Assembly (NCBI RefSeq): GCF_900129855.1
Contig: NZ_LT670819.1
Coordinates: 9,114,001-9,178,000, forward strand
Length of the DNA stretch: 64,000 nt
Direction of reading: 5' to 3'
Origin: Streptomyces sp. 3214.6
GTDB lineage: Bacteria > Actinomycetota > Actinomycetes > Streptomycetales > Streptomycetaceae
Shown here: in pieces, positions 34,031 to 43,268 of the stretch
Position numbering within the stretch: position 1 is the stretch's first letter
Layout: each line of letters starts with the position of its first letter
Position numbers and translations under genes: made by a program
Notes under the pieces: generated by a model
What the model was told of the DNA's origin: nothing
Databases searched by the model: none
What the model saw: the letters and a program-made list of their open reading frames with translations, nothing else

Positions 34031-35113
34031 TCAGGCGGCCGGTCGGTCGTCGTGCCGTAGGTTCCTCTCGTACGCCACCGACGCCTCGGGCGCCGCGGCC
34101 TCCTCGGTGAGCGGTCGGGCCGTGGCCAGGCCCGCCAGCAGCCCCGCGCCGACCGACACCGTGGTGAAGCTCAGCGCGTTGCCGATCGCGGCGACGCCCG
34201 CGAGGGCCGTGAGCGCGGCACCCGCCGTCAGGACGACCGGCGTGGGGCGCGGTGCGCGCCACAGGGCGAACAGCACCCAGCAGAAGCACGCGGCGAGCAG
34301 CAGCACCCCGACGACGCCCTGCTCCGCCGCCAGCTGCAGCGGCGCGGAATGGGGCTTGCCGTCGGACAGGGGCGACTGCGCCGCCGTCGTGCTCAGCTCT
34401 CCGAAGCGCCCGGGGCCCACGCCGAGTCCGGCCTCGTCACGGGCCATGCCCAGGGCGTCGTGCCAGAGGTCGACCCGGCGAGGTGTCAGTCGGTCGCGCA
34501 GGGCGTCGGTGAGACCGGCGGGCAGGGTGTCCGCCGCGATGGCCCAGGTCAGGCCCGTCACCAGGGAGGCGGCGCCGGCCAGCGCCAGCAGGCCCGGTCC
34601 CCTGCGGTGCAGCCGGCCGGCGGCCAGCGAGCACAGCAGCACCGCGCCACAGGTCACCACGGCCGTGGTCGAGCCCAGGAGAGCCCCGGTGACCGCGATC
34701 ACCCCGGTAAGCAACCACAGCGCGTACCGCAGCGCGGGCAGCGGGGTGGCCCGGGCGGCGCAGCACGCGGCGCCGGCCGACAGGGTGAGCAGCGCGGCGG
34801 TGGCACCGGCGTGGCCCAGCCGCTCGACGATCTCGGGTCCCGGCGCGAGCCGGGGCAGGGCCACCGTCACGGCGACCCCTGCCAGCGCCCCGACGCAGGG
34901 CGCGGCGACCGGCAGCAGCACCCCGAAGATCCGGCCCGCCGCATACCCGGCGGCCAGCGCCAGCACCGCGAGCAGGACGCCCTCGGGGCGGCCGCCGTGC
35001 ACCGCGGCCGTGATCAGGGACCAGATGGCGCAGGCCCCGAACACGGCCACCCCCGCCGCATCGGAAACGTTTCGTCTCTCCCCGTCCGCGGCCGTGCCGG
35101 GCGCAGACGTCAT
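34031..35113 (-). CDS. O-antigen-ligase-like polytopic membrane protein
   Basis: 360 residues with about nine hydrophobic helices. The loop RVDLWHDALGMARDEAGLGV-GPGRF is the WaaL/Wzy_C signature region in which conserved Arg and His contact the lipid-linked glycan. The N-terminus is MTSAPGTAADGERRN; a GTG 15 bases upstream (35128) is an alternative start. It would be an extracytoplasmic polysaccharide polymerase or ligase; no glycan-assembly cluster surrounds it. It is divergent from lnt. Confidence 0.8.
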   Translation of the reverse strand: MTSAPGTAADGERRNVSDAAGVAVFGACAIWSLITAAVHGGRPEGVLLAVLALAAGYAAGRIFGVLLPVAAPCVGALAGVAVTVALPRLAPGPEIVERLGHAGATAALLTLSAGAACCAARATPLPALRYALWLLTGVIAVTGALLGSTTAVVTCGAVLLCSLAAGRLHRRGPGLLALAGAASLVTGLTWAIAADTLPAGLTDALRDRLTPRRVDLWHDALGMARDEAGLGVGPGRFGELSTTAAQSPLSDGKPHSAPLQLAAEQGVVGVLLLAACFCWVLFALWRAPRPTPVVLTAGAALTALAGVAAIGNALSFTTVSVGAGLLAGLATARPLTEEAAAPEASVAYERNLRHDDRPAA

Positions 35114-35392
35114 CCCCGTGGAACCCACCCCGTCCCCCCGAACCCGGTCGCCCCCCGACCGTGACGGACCTGAACCGTGACGGACCCCGAACGCCTGAAC
35201 GACCGGAGCTCTGGCACACCGTAACGGCTGTTGGGCGGTTTGTGGATGACTTGCGCCGGGTTGTGCGCCGGTGCGTGCGGTGATCGAGCGCCGTCCGGGG
35301 CACATGGCGACGGCCGGGGCGTGCCGTAGCCCACCGGCCCGCTCCGCGGACCGTGCTGTCGGCCGAAAGGCCACCCGCCGTACACTCCCCGA

Positions 35393-37003
35393 GTGACCGT
35401 CACCGCACCTCCCGTGGGCCAGCCCGACCAGCTGGAACCCCAGACCGCGCCGCCCTCGCGCGGCGCGCGGCTCCTGCGCCTCGTCCCGGCCGCCGCCGCG
35501 GCGCTCTCCGGAGTGCTGCTCTACGTCAGTTTCCCGCCACGCACCCTGTGGTGGCTGGCGCTGCCGGCCTTCGCCGGCTTCGGCTGGGTCCTGCGCGGGC
35601 GCACCTGGAAGGCCGCGCTCGGCCTCGGCTACCTCTTCGGCCTGGGCTTTCTGCTGCCGCTCCTGGTGTGGACCGGCGTCGAGGTCGGCCCCGGCCCGTG
35701 GCTCGCTCTGGTGGCGATCGAGGCGGTCTTCGTCGCGCTGGTCGGCGTGGGCGTCGCCGCCGTGTCGAAGCTGCCGGCCTGGCCGGTGTGGGCGGCCGCG
35801 CTCTGGATCGCCGGCGAGGCGGCACGCGCGCGTGTGCCCTTCCGTGGGTTCCCCTGGGGCAAGATCGCCTTCGGCCAGGCGGACGGCGTCTTCCTGCCCC
35901 TCGCCGCACTGGGCGGCACTCCCGTCCTCGGCTTCGCGGTCGTCCTGTGCGGTTTCGGCCTGTACGAGGTCGTGCGCCTCGTCCTGGAGCGCCGCAGCAC
36001 AGGTGAGGTACGGCGGTCGGCCGCTGCCGTGGCACTGCTCAGCGTGGCCGTTCCGGTCGTCGGAGCCGTCGCCGCACGCTCGCTGGTGAGCGACAAGGCG
36101 CAGGACGGCACCGCGACGGTCGCCCTCATCCAGGGCAACGTGCCCCGTCTCGGCCTGGAGTTCAACGCCCAGCGCCGGGCCGTCCTCGACTACCACGCGC
36201 GCGAGACGCAACGCCTGGCCGCCGAGGTCAAGGCGGGCAAGGTCCCACAGCCCGACTTGGTGCTGTGGCCCGAGAACTCCTCCGACATCGACCCCTTCGC
36301 CTACGCCGACGCCGCCGTCGTGATCGACAACGCGGCCAAGGCGATCGGCGCGCCCATCTCGGTCGGCGGGGTCGTCGGGCGGGACGGCAAGCTCTACAAC
36401 GAGCAGATCCTGTGGGACCCGGAGAAGGGACCCACCCAGACGTACGACAAGCGGCAGATCCAGCCGTTCGGCGAGTACCTTCCGCTGCGTTCCTTCATCG
36501 GCGCCATCAACAAGAACTGGACCTCCATGGTCCGCCAGGACTTCAGCCGGGGCAGCAAGCCGGGTGTGTTCGACATGGACGGCGCCAAGGTCGGCCTCGC
36601 CACCTGCTACGAGGCGGCCTTCGACTGGGCCGTGCGCGACACGGTCACCCACGGCGCGCAGATGATCTCCGTGCCCAGCAACAACGCCACCTTCGACCGC
36701 AGCGAGATGACCTACCAGCAGCTCGCCATGTCCCGCGTCCGCGCCGTCGAGCACAGCCGGACCGTCACGGTGCCCGTGACCAGCGGCGTCAGCGCGATCA
36801 TCATGCCGGACGGCAGGATCACCCAGAAGACCGGCATGTTCGTCGCGGACTCGCTGGTGCAGAAGGTGCCCCTGCGCTCCTCGGAGACGCCGGCGACGAA
36901 GCTGGGCATCCTGCCCGAGATCGCCCTGGTGCTCGTCGCCGCGTGCGGCCTGGGGTGGGCGATCGGCGCCGGGCTGCGGGCCCGACGGAGCGCGACGACC
37001 TGA
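35393..37003 (+). CDS. lnt: Apolipoprotein N-acyltransferase
   Basis: 536 residues from GTG 35393. N-terminal membrane helices (about residues 25-215) include VPFRGFPWGKIAFGQADG. The nitrilase-like catalytic domain follows with the Glu-Lys-Cys triad: VLWPENSSDIDPFAYAD (Glu), TYDKRQIQPFGEYLPLRSF (Lys) and GLATCYEAAFDWAV (Cys). A last C-terminal helix is LGILPEIALVLVAACGLGW. It N-acylates the N-terminal Cys of lipoproteins after signal-peptide removal. Confidence 0.95.
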   Translation: MTVTAPPVGQPDQLEPQTAPPSRGARLLRLVPAAAAALSGVLLYVSFPPRTLWWLALPAFAGFGWVLRGRTWKAALGLGYLFGLGFLLPLLVWTGVEVGPGPWLALVAIEAVFVALVGVGVAAVSKLPAWPVWAAALWIAGEAARARVPFRGFPWGKIAFGQADGVFLPLAALGGTPVLGFAVVLCGFGLYEVVRLVLERRSTGEVRRSAAAVALLSVAVPVVGAVAARSLVSDKAQDGTATVALIQGNVPRLGLEFNAQRRAVLDYHARETQRLAAEVKAGKVPQPDLVLWPENSSDIDPFAYADAAVVIDNAAKAIGAPISVGGVVGRDGKLYNEQILWDPEKGPTQTYDKRQIQPFGEYLPLRSFIGAINKNWTSMVRQDFSRGSKPGVFDMDGAKVGLATCYEAAFDWAVRDTVTHGAQMISVPSNNATFDRSEMTYQQLAMSRVRAVEHSRTVTVPVTSGVSAIIMPDGRITQKTGMFVADSLVQKVPLRSSETPATKLGILPEIALVLVAACGLGWAIGAGLRARRSATT

Positions 37004-37065
37004 CGACGACGGACCGCGGACTGACAGCGGACCGACGAAGGACGGACGACGAGCCGGTCAGAACG

Positions 37066-37100
37066 CCCGGGTTCAGGGCGCCCGGGGTTCAGGGCGCCCC
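37066..37100. repeat. Tandem 15/16-bp duplication just upstream of the NUDIX gene
   Basis: CCCGGGTTCAGGGCG (37066-37080) is repeated as CCCGGGGTTCAGGGCG (37081-37096). Each copy contains the palindrome GGGCGCCC (37076-37083 and 37092-37099), 16 bp apart. It lies 15 bp before ATG 37115, so it may form leader structure. Confidence 0.6.
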
Positions 37101-37114
37101 GGTAGGGTCGGCCC

Positions 37115-37594
37115 ATGCCGACTCCTGACTTCATCACCGAGATCCGGGCCTCCGCGGGCCACCAGTTGCTCTGGCTCCCCGGCGTCAGCGCCGTCGTCTT
37201 CGACGAGGAGGGCCGGGTGCTGCTCGGGCAGCGCGCGGACAACCACCAGTGGACCGTGATCACCGGTATCCCGGACCCCGGGGAGCAGCCCGCCGACTGC
37301 GCCGTGCGGGAGGTGTACGAGGAGGCCGGCGTGCACTGCGTCCCCGAGCGGGTCGTCCTGGTCCGCACGGGGCGGGAGGTGGAGTATCCGAACGGCGACA
37401 AGTGCCAGTTCATGGACGTCACGCTGCGCTGCCGGGCCGTCGGCGGTGAGGCACGGGTCAACGACGACGAGTCCGTCGCGGTGGGCTGGTTCGCGGTGGA
37501 CGCCCTGCCGCCCATGCACGAAGATCAGCTGTTCCGCATCAAGCAGGCGCTCTCCGACGAACCCACGTGGTTCGAGACCACGCCTTCTGCCTGA
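37115..37594 (+). CDS. NUDIX hydrolase
   Basis: 159 residues. A complete Nudix box GIPDPGEQPADCAVREVYEE-AGV (G-x5-E-x7-REUxEExGU) gives the Mg2+-binding helix. It is preceded by SAVVFDEEGRVLLGQRADNH and WTVITG, and followed by KCQFMDVTLRCRAVGG. The start WLPGVSAVVFDE resembles the actinobacterial MutT-like/ADP-ribose group. It hydrolyses a nucleoside diphosphate linked to another moiety; substrate unknown. Confidence 0.92.
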   Translation: MPTPDFITEIRASAGHQLLWLPGVSAVVFDEEGRVLLGQRADNHQWTVITGIPDPGEQPADCAVREVYEEAGVHCVPERVVLVRTGREVEYPNGDKCQFMDVTLRCRAVGGEARVNDDESVAVGWFAVDALPPMHEDQLFRIKQALSDEPTWFETTPSA

Positions 37595-37661
37595 AGTACG
37601 GGCTGACCACACACGGAGCACTTTGGGGGGTACGCCGTGCGGGCCGCGACCGCTGCGGGCG

Positions 37662-38321
37662 TCAGCCGGCGGCGGTGGTGCGAATGGCGGCGATGTCGAA
37701 TTGGAGACGCACCTTCTCACTCACCATGGCGCCGCCCTCCGCAAGCCGTGCGTTGTACGTCAGACCCCATTCGGAGCGATTGATGGTGGTGGTGCCGTCG
37801 AAACCGGCCCGCTCATAGCCGAACGGGTCGGTGACATGGCCTATGTAGGTGAGTTCCAGTACCACGGGACGAGTGGTTTCCCTGATGGTGAGATCGCCGG
37901 TCATGCGGTAGACGTCCGGACCCGCGAGTTGAACGGCCGTACTCGCGAATCGCATACGGGGATAGGTCGCCGCGTCCAGGAAGTCACGGCCCACCAGGTG
38001 GGCGTCGCGCTGCTCCACACCGGTGTCGACGCTCGCGGTGGACAGCAGGATCTCGGCCCGTGAGCGGGCCGGGTTGCGCCCGTCGAAATAGAGCCGGCTC
38101 TCGTACTGTGTGAAGGCGCCGCGCACCGTCGTCACCAGGGCGTGCCGGACGGAGAAGCCGATGCGGCTGTGCGCGGGGTCGATCATCCAGTCGCCGGTCA
38201 GCGCCGCCAGGGCGGGATCGGGCAGGCCGGCGGAGGGGAAAGCGGGTGAGTCGGCGGGGCGTTGCGGAGCAGTGGGGGGTGCCGAGCGCCGGAGAGAGGC
38301 GCCGCGGGTGAACAGGTTCAT
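37662..38321 (-). CDS. YceI-family lipocalin-like protein
   Basis: 219 residues. YceI signature from about residue 43: GDWMIDPAHSRIGFSVRHAL, then VRGAFTQYESRLYFDGRNP, DAATYPRMRFASTAV, LTIRETTRPVVLELTYIG and INRSEWGLTYNARLAEGG. The fold is an extended lipocalin barrel binding polyisoprenoids or other long lipids. The N-terminal 40 residues are low complexity and have no clear signal peptide, so it is likely cytosolic, as in other Streptomyces homologues. Confidence 0.9.
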   Translation of the reverse strand: MNLFTRGASLRRSAPPTAPQRPADSPAFPSAGLPDPALAALTGDWMIDPAHSRIGFSVRHALVTTVRGAFTQYESRLYFDGRNPARSRAEILLSTASVDTGVEQRDAHLVGRDFLDAATYPRMRFASTAVQLAGPDVYRMTGDLTIRETTRPVVLELTYIGHVTDPFGYERAGFDGTTTINRSEWGLTYNARLAEGGAMVSEKVRLQFDIAAIRTTAAG

Positions 38322-38504
38322 GATTCACGTAGTTACTGCACCGCAGATATCGCCGCAAGCCTGCCTTCGGATGCGGCGGCGGATCGAATCAGTACCGAAA
38401 GGCTTATAGGCCGCCGCCGATGACCGGCTACTACAACATCCACACATGCCCGTCACGGAACAGCCAAGCGAATCCCCGGACTTCACCCGCGCATTCCCGT
38501 CCGG

Positions 38505-39206
38505 TCAGCCGTCGAGTGCGCAAAGAGGATCGTCGACGAGGTCGGCCGCCAACCACTGCTCCACAGCAGCGATATGGACCGTCGCGGTCGAGACGGCCAA
38601 CGGGGCGTCGCCCGCCCGCAACGCGCGCAGGATCTCGTCGTGCTCCCGGTGCGCGTGCTCCACGGCTCGCTCGGTCCGGGTGCCGCGGACGATCCGGACC
38701 CGCTGGGTGCGGGTGGAGAGCACGCGCAGCAGCATCGACAGCACCGGATTGCCGACGGCCTCGACGATCCGCAGATGGAACGCGATGTCGTGACCCACGA
38801 ACTCCTCGACCGTCGCGGCGGCCCGGGACCGGCGTAGGACGGCGGCCAGCTCGTCGAGGTCATCGGGTGCGAGCAGCGCGGCGGCCAGCCCGGTCGCCTG
38901 CGGCTCCAACAGCCTGCGCACCTCGAGCAGTTGCAGTGCCGTCTGCCCCTGGGAGACGTCCGAGGCGAAGGAGAGCGCCTCCAGCAGCAGATGGGGCTCC
39001 AGGCTCGACACGTAGGTGCCGTCCCCCTGCCGGGCGACCAGGATCCGCATCGCGGTCAGCGCCCGCACCGCCTCGCGCAGCGAGCTGCGGGACAGACCGA
39101 GCTGTCCGGCGAGGAGGTCCTCCCTGGGCAGGCGGGAACCCGGCGCGAGGTCGCCCGCCACGATCATCGCCTTGATCTTGTCCATGGCCTCGTCCGTCAG
39201 TGCCAC
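38505..39206 (-). CDS. GntR-family regulator, FadR subfamily
   Basis: 233 residues from GTG 39206 with AGAGAGG upstream. Winged helix IVAGDLAPGSRLPREDLLAG, then LGLSRSSLREAVRALTAMRIL. The C-terminal FCD effector domain has RRLLEPQATGLAAALLAPDD, with metal/ligand residues in FVGHDIAFHLRIVEAVGNPV and EHDEILRALRAGD. It is last in the rbsB-rbsA-rbsC-gntR operon and presumably senses a sugar acid. The operator candidates are the dyads in 43096-43241. Confidence 0.93.
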   Translation of the reverse strand: MALTDEAMDKIKAMIVAGDLAPGSRLPREDLLAGQLGLSRSSLREAVRALTAMRILVARQGDGTYVSSLEPHLLLEALSFASDVSQGQTALQLLEVRRLLEPQATGLAAALLAPDDLDELAAVLRRSRAAATVEEFVGHDIAFHLRIVEAVGNPVLSMLLRVLSTRTQRVRIVRGTRTERAVEHAHREHDEILRALRAGDAPLAVSTATVHIAAVEQWLAADLVDDPLCALDG

Positions 39207-39226
39207 GAGCGTGCCTCTCTGTGCGG

Positions 39227-40267
39227 CTACTCCTGCTTCTCGCCGGAGGCGAAGCGGGAGATGATCAGGGCGACGATGATGATCGCGCCGTTGAGGAACT
39301 GGTTCCACAGCGGCGGCACGCCCGCCAGCGTCATCACGTTGACGACCAGCTGCAGGGTGAGCACGCCGGTGAGGGCGCCGAACACGGAGCCCTTGCCGCC
39401 GTTGAGACTGACCCCGCCGATGACGGTCGCGGCGAAGACCTGGAAGATCCAGCCGCTGCCCTGGGTGGCGGAGATGGAACCGTAGTGACCGCTGTAGAGG
39501 ATGCCGGCGAACGCGGCGAGCAGGCTGCCGAGGATGAGGACGACCCAGACGATCCGGTCGACGCGGATGCCCGCGGTGCGCGCCGCCTCCGGATTGCCGC
39601 CGATCGCGTACAGCGCCCGTCCGTGCCGCAGCCAGGCCAGCGCGGAGCTGCCGAGAGCGAACAGCAGCACACAGATCCAGATCGCCGCGGGCGCCCCCCA
39701 CCAGGACGCCTTGCCCAGGTAGGTGAAGGAAGAGGGCAGTTCGACGATGGACTGGCCCTCGGACAAGGCGACTTGGAGGCCGCGCAGCATCGTCAGCATG
39801 CCGAGGGTGACGATGAAGCCGTTGAGCCGCAGTTTCAGGATGAGGAAGCCGTTGACGGCGCCGATCACCATTCCCACCAGCAGACACAGCGGGACGGCCG
39901 TCCACTCGGGGAGCAGCCCGAGGCCCGTGAACCGGGCGCCGCTCGTGGGCAGCACGAGCCAGACGGCGATGACCGGGGCCACCCCGATGGTGGACTCCAG
40001 GGACAGGTCCATCCGCCCGGAGATCAGGATCAGCGCGGTGGCGAGGACGAGCAGGCTCAGCTCGGTGGACTGCTGGGCCACGCCGATGAGGTTGTCGGAG
40101 GTCAGGAAGGCCGGCGAGACGATGAACCCGATCAGCATCAGGACCAGGATCGCCGGGATCAGGGACAGCTCACGGAACCGGCCGAGGTCGAGGCCGCGCC
40201 CGGTGTCCTCGGCGGGCTTCTGCGCCACGCCCGCTGCGGGGTCGGTGACATCAGTGGTGGCGGACAT
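39227..40267 (-). CDS. Sugar ABC transporter permease (RbsC-type)
   Basis: 346 residues from ATG 40267 (AAAGG 5 bases ahead on the minus strand). BPD_transp_2 family: about ten helices with ALILISGRMDLSLESTIGV (the ISGGIDLS motif in variant form), GMVIGAVNGFLILKLRLNGF and GRALYAIGGNPEAARTAGIR, plus GSGWIFQVFAATVIGGVSLN. It starts 2 bp past the ATPase stop. It forms the membrane channel for the importer with the genes on either side. Confidence 0.93.
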   Translation of the reverse strand: MSATTDVTDPAAGVAQKPAEDTGRGLDLGRFRELSLIPAILVLMLIGFIVSPAFLTSDNLIGVAQQSTELSLLVLATALILISGRMDLSLESTIGVAPVIAVWLVLPTSGARFTGLGLLPEWTAVPLCLLVGMVIGAVNGFLILKLRLNGFIVTLGMLTMLRGLQVALSEGQSIVELPSSFTYLGKASWWGAPAAIWICVLLFALGSSALAWLRHGRALYAIGGNPEAARTAGIRVDRIVWVVLILGSLLAAFAGILYSGHYGSISATQGSGWIFQVFAATVIGGVSLNGGKGSVFGALTGVLTLQLVVNVMTLAGVPPLWNQFLNGAIIIVALIISRFASGEKQE

Positions 40268-40269
40268 GA

Positions 40270-41931
40270 CTACCTTTCGTCCTCGTCGGTGTCGGGAGCC
40301 TCGTCGGGGTCGGGGTCGGGGTCGGGTGCCGCGCCGGCACCGGGTGGGTCGGTCCTGTCGGCCACGCCCTCCATGGCGGCGACCACGTGCTCGTCCCGCC
40401 AGCCGGGGGCGAACTCGGCGACCGCCCGGCCGTGGAACATCACCACGACCCGGTCGCACACCCGCAGGTCGTCCAGCTCGTCGGAGACGATCAGCGCGGC
40501 CTTCCCGCCGTCCGCGACCTCGCGGATGCGGCGCAGCAGGAACTCCTTGGACTTGACGTCCACCCCGTTGGTGGGCCGGACGGCGACCAGGACACGCGGG
40601 TCGGTGGCCAGGGCGCGGGCGACGACGACCTTCTGCTGGTTGCCGCCGGACAGGGCGGAGACCGGGGTGGCCGCACCCGGCGTCTTGATGTCGAGGTCCC
40701 GGATCATGCGCTGGGCGAAGACCCTGGTCCGGGCGGGCAACACCGTGCCGAACGGGCCCAGTTGGCCGGTGACGGTGAGCGTCGCGTTCTCCGCCACACT
40801 GCGGTTGTTGACCAGGCCCTGGAGATGACGGTCCTCCGGGACCAGCCCCACGCCCGCGGCCAGCGCCGCCGGAACGCTGCCGGTGCGTACGGGACGGCCG
40901 CCGACCGCTATCCGGCCCTCCTCGGCGCGGTGCAGACCGGCGACGGCCTCACCCACCCGCACATTGCCGCTGGCCGCCGCTCCGGCCAGCCCGACCACCT
41001 CGCCTGAGCGGACCGACAGGGACAGACCGTGGCAGGCCCCGGGGAGCGTGAGGCCCTCGATCACCAGCAGCTCGGGACGCTCGTCCGATCCGTCCGATCC
41101 GTCCGATCCCCTCTGCCCGGCGGCCCGGCCGTCGTCCGCCGGGGCGCCGGCGGCGGTGGCGGTCGTCTCCCCGGTCATGGCCTCCACCAGGGCCTGGTGA
41201 TCGACCTCGGCCACGGGCGCGGTGAGGATGTGGGTCGCGTCGCGGTAGACGGTGACCGTGGTGCAGAGGTCGTACACCTCTTGCAGGTGGTGGGAGATGT
41301 AGAGGAAGGCGACGCCCTGACCCTGGAGGTCGCGCAGTTTGTCGAAGAGTCTGCCGATGCCGCGGGCGTCGAGCTTCGCGGTCGGCTCGTCGAGGATGAT
41401 GAAGCGCGCGCCGAACGACAGGGCGCGGGCGATCTCCACGAACTGCCGCTGTTCCACGGTGAGTTCACGAGCTCGGGCATTGGCGTCGATGTCCACGCCG
41501 TACTCGCCGAGGAGTTCCTCGGCCCGGCGGCGCAACTGCTTCCAGCGGATGGGCTGGAGCGGGCTCGCGCTCTGCCGGTTGAGGAAGAGGTTCTCGGCGA
41601 CGGTCAGGTCCTGGATGATCGTGGACTGCTGGTAGACGCAGGCGACGCGGGAGCGCCAGGCGTCGATGTCGCCGACGGGCGGCGCGGGTTCGCCGTTGAA
41701 GCGCAGCGTGCCGGCGTCGGGCCGGCGCAGTCCGGTCAGCAGGGACACGAGCGTCGACTTGCCGGCGCCGTTGCGGCCCACCAGCGCGTGCGACTCGCCG
41801 GGGGCGACGGCGATACGGGCGTCGCGCAGCGCCACGGTGGCGCCGAACCTCTTGCCGACCCCGACGGCCTCGGCCACCGGTGTGGGGCCGCCGCCGTCCG
41901 CCGGCCGGGGCGCGGTCGCGGTGTCCGCCAT
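40270..41931 (-). CDS. Sugar ABC transporter ATPase, two-domain (RbsA/MglA-type)
   Basis: 553 residues from ATG 41931. The first NBD is complete: Walker A LVGRNGAGKSTLVSLL, signature LTVEQRQFVEIARAL (variant), Walker B FIILDEPTAKLDARG. The second has the degenerate Walker A GLAGAAASGNVRVGEAVA, signature SALSGGNQQKVVVARAL and RPTNGVDVKSKE; such asymmetry is usual in this class. The linker includes GSDGSDGSDE, encoded by a 9-bp tandem repeat (about 41086-41112). The tail PDPDPDPDEAPDTDEDER comes from a GGGGTC repeat (about 40303-40326). Both low-complexity stretches are likely polymorphic. Confidence 0.93.
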   Translation of the reverse strand: MADTATAPRPADGGGPTPVAEAVGVGKRFGATVALRDARIAVAPGESHALVGRNGAGKSTLVSLLTGLRRPDAGTLRFNGEPAPPVGDIDAWRSRVACVYQQSTIIQDLTVAENLFLNRQSASPLQPIRWKQLRRRAEELLGEYGVDIDANARARELTVEQRQFVEIARALSFGARFIILDEPTAKLDARGIGRLFDKLRDLQGQGVAFLYISHHLQEVYDLCTTVTVYRDATHILTAPVAEVDHQALVEAMTGETTATAAGAPADDGRAAGQRGSDGSDGSDERPELLVIEGLTLPGACHGLSLSVRSGEVVGLAGAAASGNVRVGEAVAGLHRAEEGRIAVGGRPVRTGSVPAALAAGVGLVPEDRHLQGLVNNRSVAENATLTVTGQLGPFGTVLPARTRVFAQRMIRDLDIKTPGAATPVSALSGGNQQKVVVARALATDPRVLVAVRPTNGVDVKSKEFLLRRIREVADGGKAALIVSDELDDLRVCDRVVVMFHGRAVAEFAPGWRDEHVVAAMEGVADRTDPPGAGAAPDPDPDPDEAPDTDEDER

Positions 41932-41980
41932 GGAGATACCGTCCTTCCAGGGGTGCGGGCGCTGTCGGCGGGCCGGTCGG

Positions 41981-43033
41981 TCACTGCCCGACGGTGTTGC
42001 CCCACAGGGTCTTGTCGTCCACGTTGTCCTTGGTGACCAGCGGCGCCGGCAGCTGGTCCTCCAGGCCGTTCGGGATCTTGACGATGGTGGAGCCGTGGTC
42101 GGTCGCACCCGGCTTGAAGGTCTTGCCCTCGGCGGCGGCCTTCGCGTAGTACAGCGCGTACTTGGCGTAGAGGTCGGCGGGCTGGGAGACGGTGGCGTCG
42201 ATCTGGCCCTTGCGGATGGCGTCGAACTCCTGCGGGATGCCGTCGTTGGAGATGATCGAGATGTGCCCCGGCCGGCCGGCCGGCTTGAGCAGCTTCTTCT
42301 GCTCCAGCAGTGCGAGGGTGGGCTGCAGGAAGACGCCGCCGGCCTGCATGTAGATGCCGTTCAGGTCCGGGTGCTGGGCCAGCAGCGACTGCAGCTTGGC
42401 GGAGGCCACGTCGCCCTTCCAGTCGGTGGGCAGCTCGAACACCTTGATGCCGGGGAACTTCTGCTTCATGCACGCGGCGAACGCCTCGGAGCGGTCGCGC
42501 CCGTTGATGGAGTCCAGGGCGCCCTGCAGCTCGGCCACCTTGCCCTTCCCGCCCAGCTGCTTGCCGAGGAACTCGCACGCCTTCGTGCCGTACGCCCGGT
42601 TGTCGGCGCGGACCACCATGTAGACGTCGCCCTTGTCGGGACGGGTGTCGACACTGACCACCGGGATCTTCTTCGACGCCAGGGTGTCCAGCGTGGAGGC
42701 GATGGCACCGGTGTCCTGCGGCGCCATGACGACCGCCTTGGCACCCGTGTTCTCGAACACCTGTACATTGGCCACCAGCTTGGTGACGTCGTTCTGCGAG
42801 TTGCTCAGCGGCAGCGCGTTGACGCCGTCCGACTTGATGTCCTTCTTCAGGTACTGGGCGTAGGAGTTCCAGAAGTCGGAGTCGGAACGCGGCAGGTCGA
42901 TCCCGATGGCCGGCTTGTCACTGCCGGAGCCGACCGCGTCGGCACTCTCACGGTTGCACGCGGTGGCGAGCGACATCGCCGCGAGGACGGCAGTGACGGC
43001 TGCGGCGGTGGAGCGGGTGCGAGCGAGCTTCAT
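41981..43033 (-). CDS. Sugar-binding lipoprotein of ABC importer (RbsB-type)
   Basis: 350 residues. Lipoprotein signal with lipobox LATAC (Cys about residue 26). Periplasmic-binding type 1 fold: IGIDLPRSDSDFWNSYAQYL, AKAVVMAPQDTGAIASTLDT, KKIPVVSVDTRPD, then QAGGVFLQPTLALLEQ and ISNDGIPQEFDAIRKG. AAGGAG precedes the ATG. First gene of the operon, so it sets the substrate; L-fuconate or another 6-deoxy sugar or acid is inferred from the divergent dehydratase. Confidence 0.93.
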   Translation of the reverse strand: MKLARTRSTAAAVTAVLAAMSLATACNRESADAVGSGSDKPAIGIDLPRSDSDFWNSYAQYLKKDIKSDGVNALPLSNSQNDVTKLVANVQVFENTGAKAVVMAPQDTGAIASTLDTLASKKIPVVSVDTRPDKGDVYMVVRADNRAYGTKACEFLGKQLGGKGKVAELQGALDSINGRDRSEAFAACMKQKFPGIKVFELPTDWKGDVASAKLQSLLAQHPDLNGIYMQAGGVFLQPTLALLEQKKLLKPAGRPGHISIISNDGIPQEFDAIRKGQIDATVSQPADLYAKYALYYAKAAAEGKTFKPGATDHGSTIVKIPNGLEDQLPAPLVTKDNVDDKTLWGNTVGQ

Positions 43034-43095
43034 GGCCGGGTTATCTCCTTAGCCAGGACTGGGAGCCGCGCGGGGTGATTCCTCCGATGTATCTC

Positions 43096-43137
43096 GGAAC
43101 GCCGAGGACGTTACGACGGCGTTCCCTGCGCTGACAA
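43096..43137 (-). promoter_or_regulatory. Promoter of rbsB-rbsA-rbsC-gntR with 9-bp dyad over the -10
   Basis: Minus strand: -35 TTGTCA (43132-43137), 18-bp spacer, -10 TAACGT (43108-43113). A perfect inverted repeat GGAACGCCG (43096-43104) / CGGCGTTCC (43117-43125) brackets the -10, with half-site centres 21 bp apart (two turns). This is a strong operator candidate for the operon's own GntR protein. Confidence 0.7.
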
Positions 43138-43176
43138 GGGGTCGTCCTCAACCGAATCCGTGGGCTTCTTGGAGTG

Positions 43177-43241
43177 TTGTCACGGAGTCGCACTGCCCCT
43201 AAAGTCGCAGTTCTGTCATTCCTCCGACCTCCGATGAATGA
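43177..43241 (+). promoter_or_regulatory. Promoter and dyad upstream of L-fuconate dehydratase
   Basis: -35 TTGTCA (43177-43182), 17-bp spacer, -10 TAAAGT (43200-43205), near consensus. Downstream of the start lies TCATTC-N14-GAATGA (43216-43241). The decamer ATTCCTCCGA occurs here (43218) and again on the rbsB side (43078), hinting at a shared site. Confidence 0.65.
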
Positions 43242-43268
43242 GTGCTGTCAAGCCAAGAGAGGCACCCC

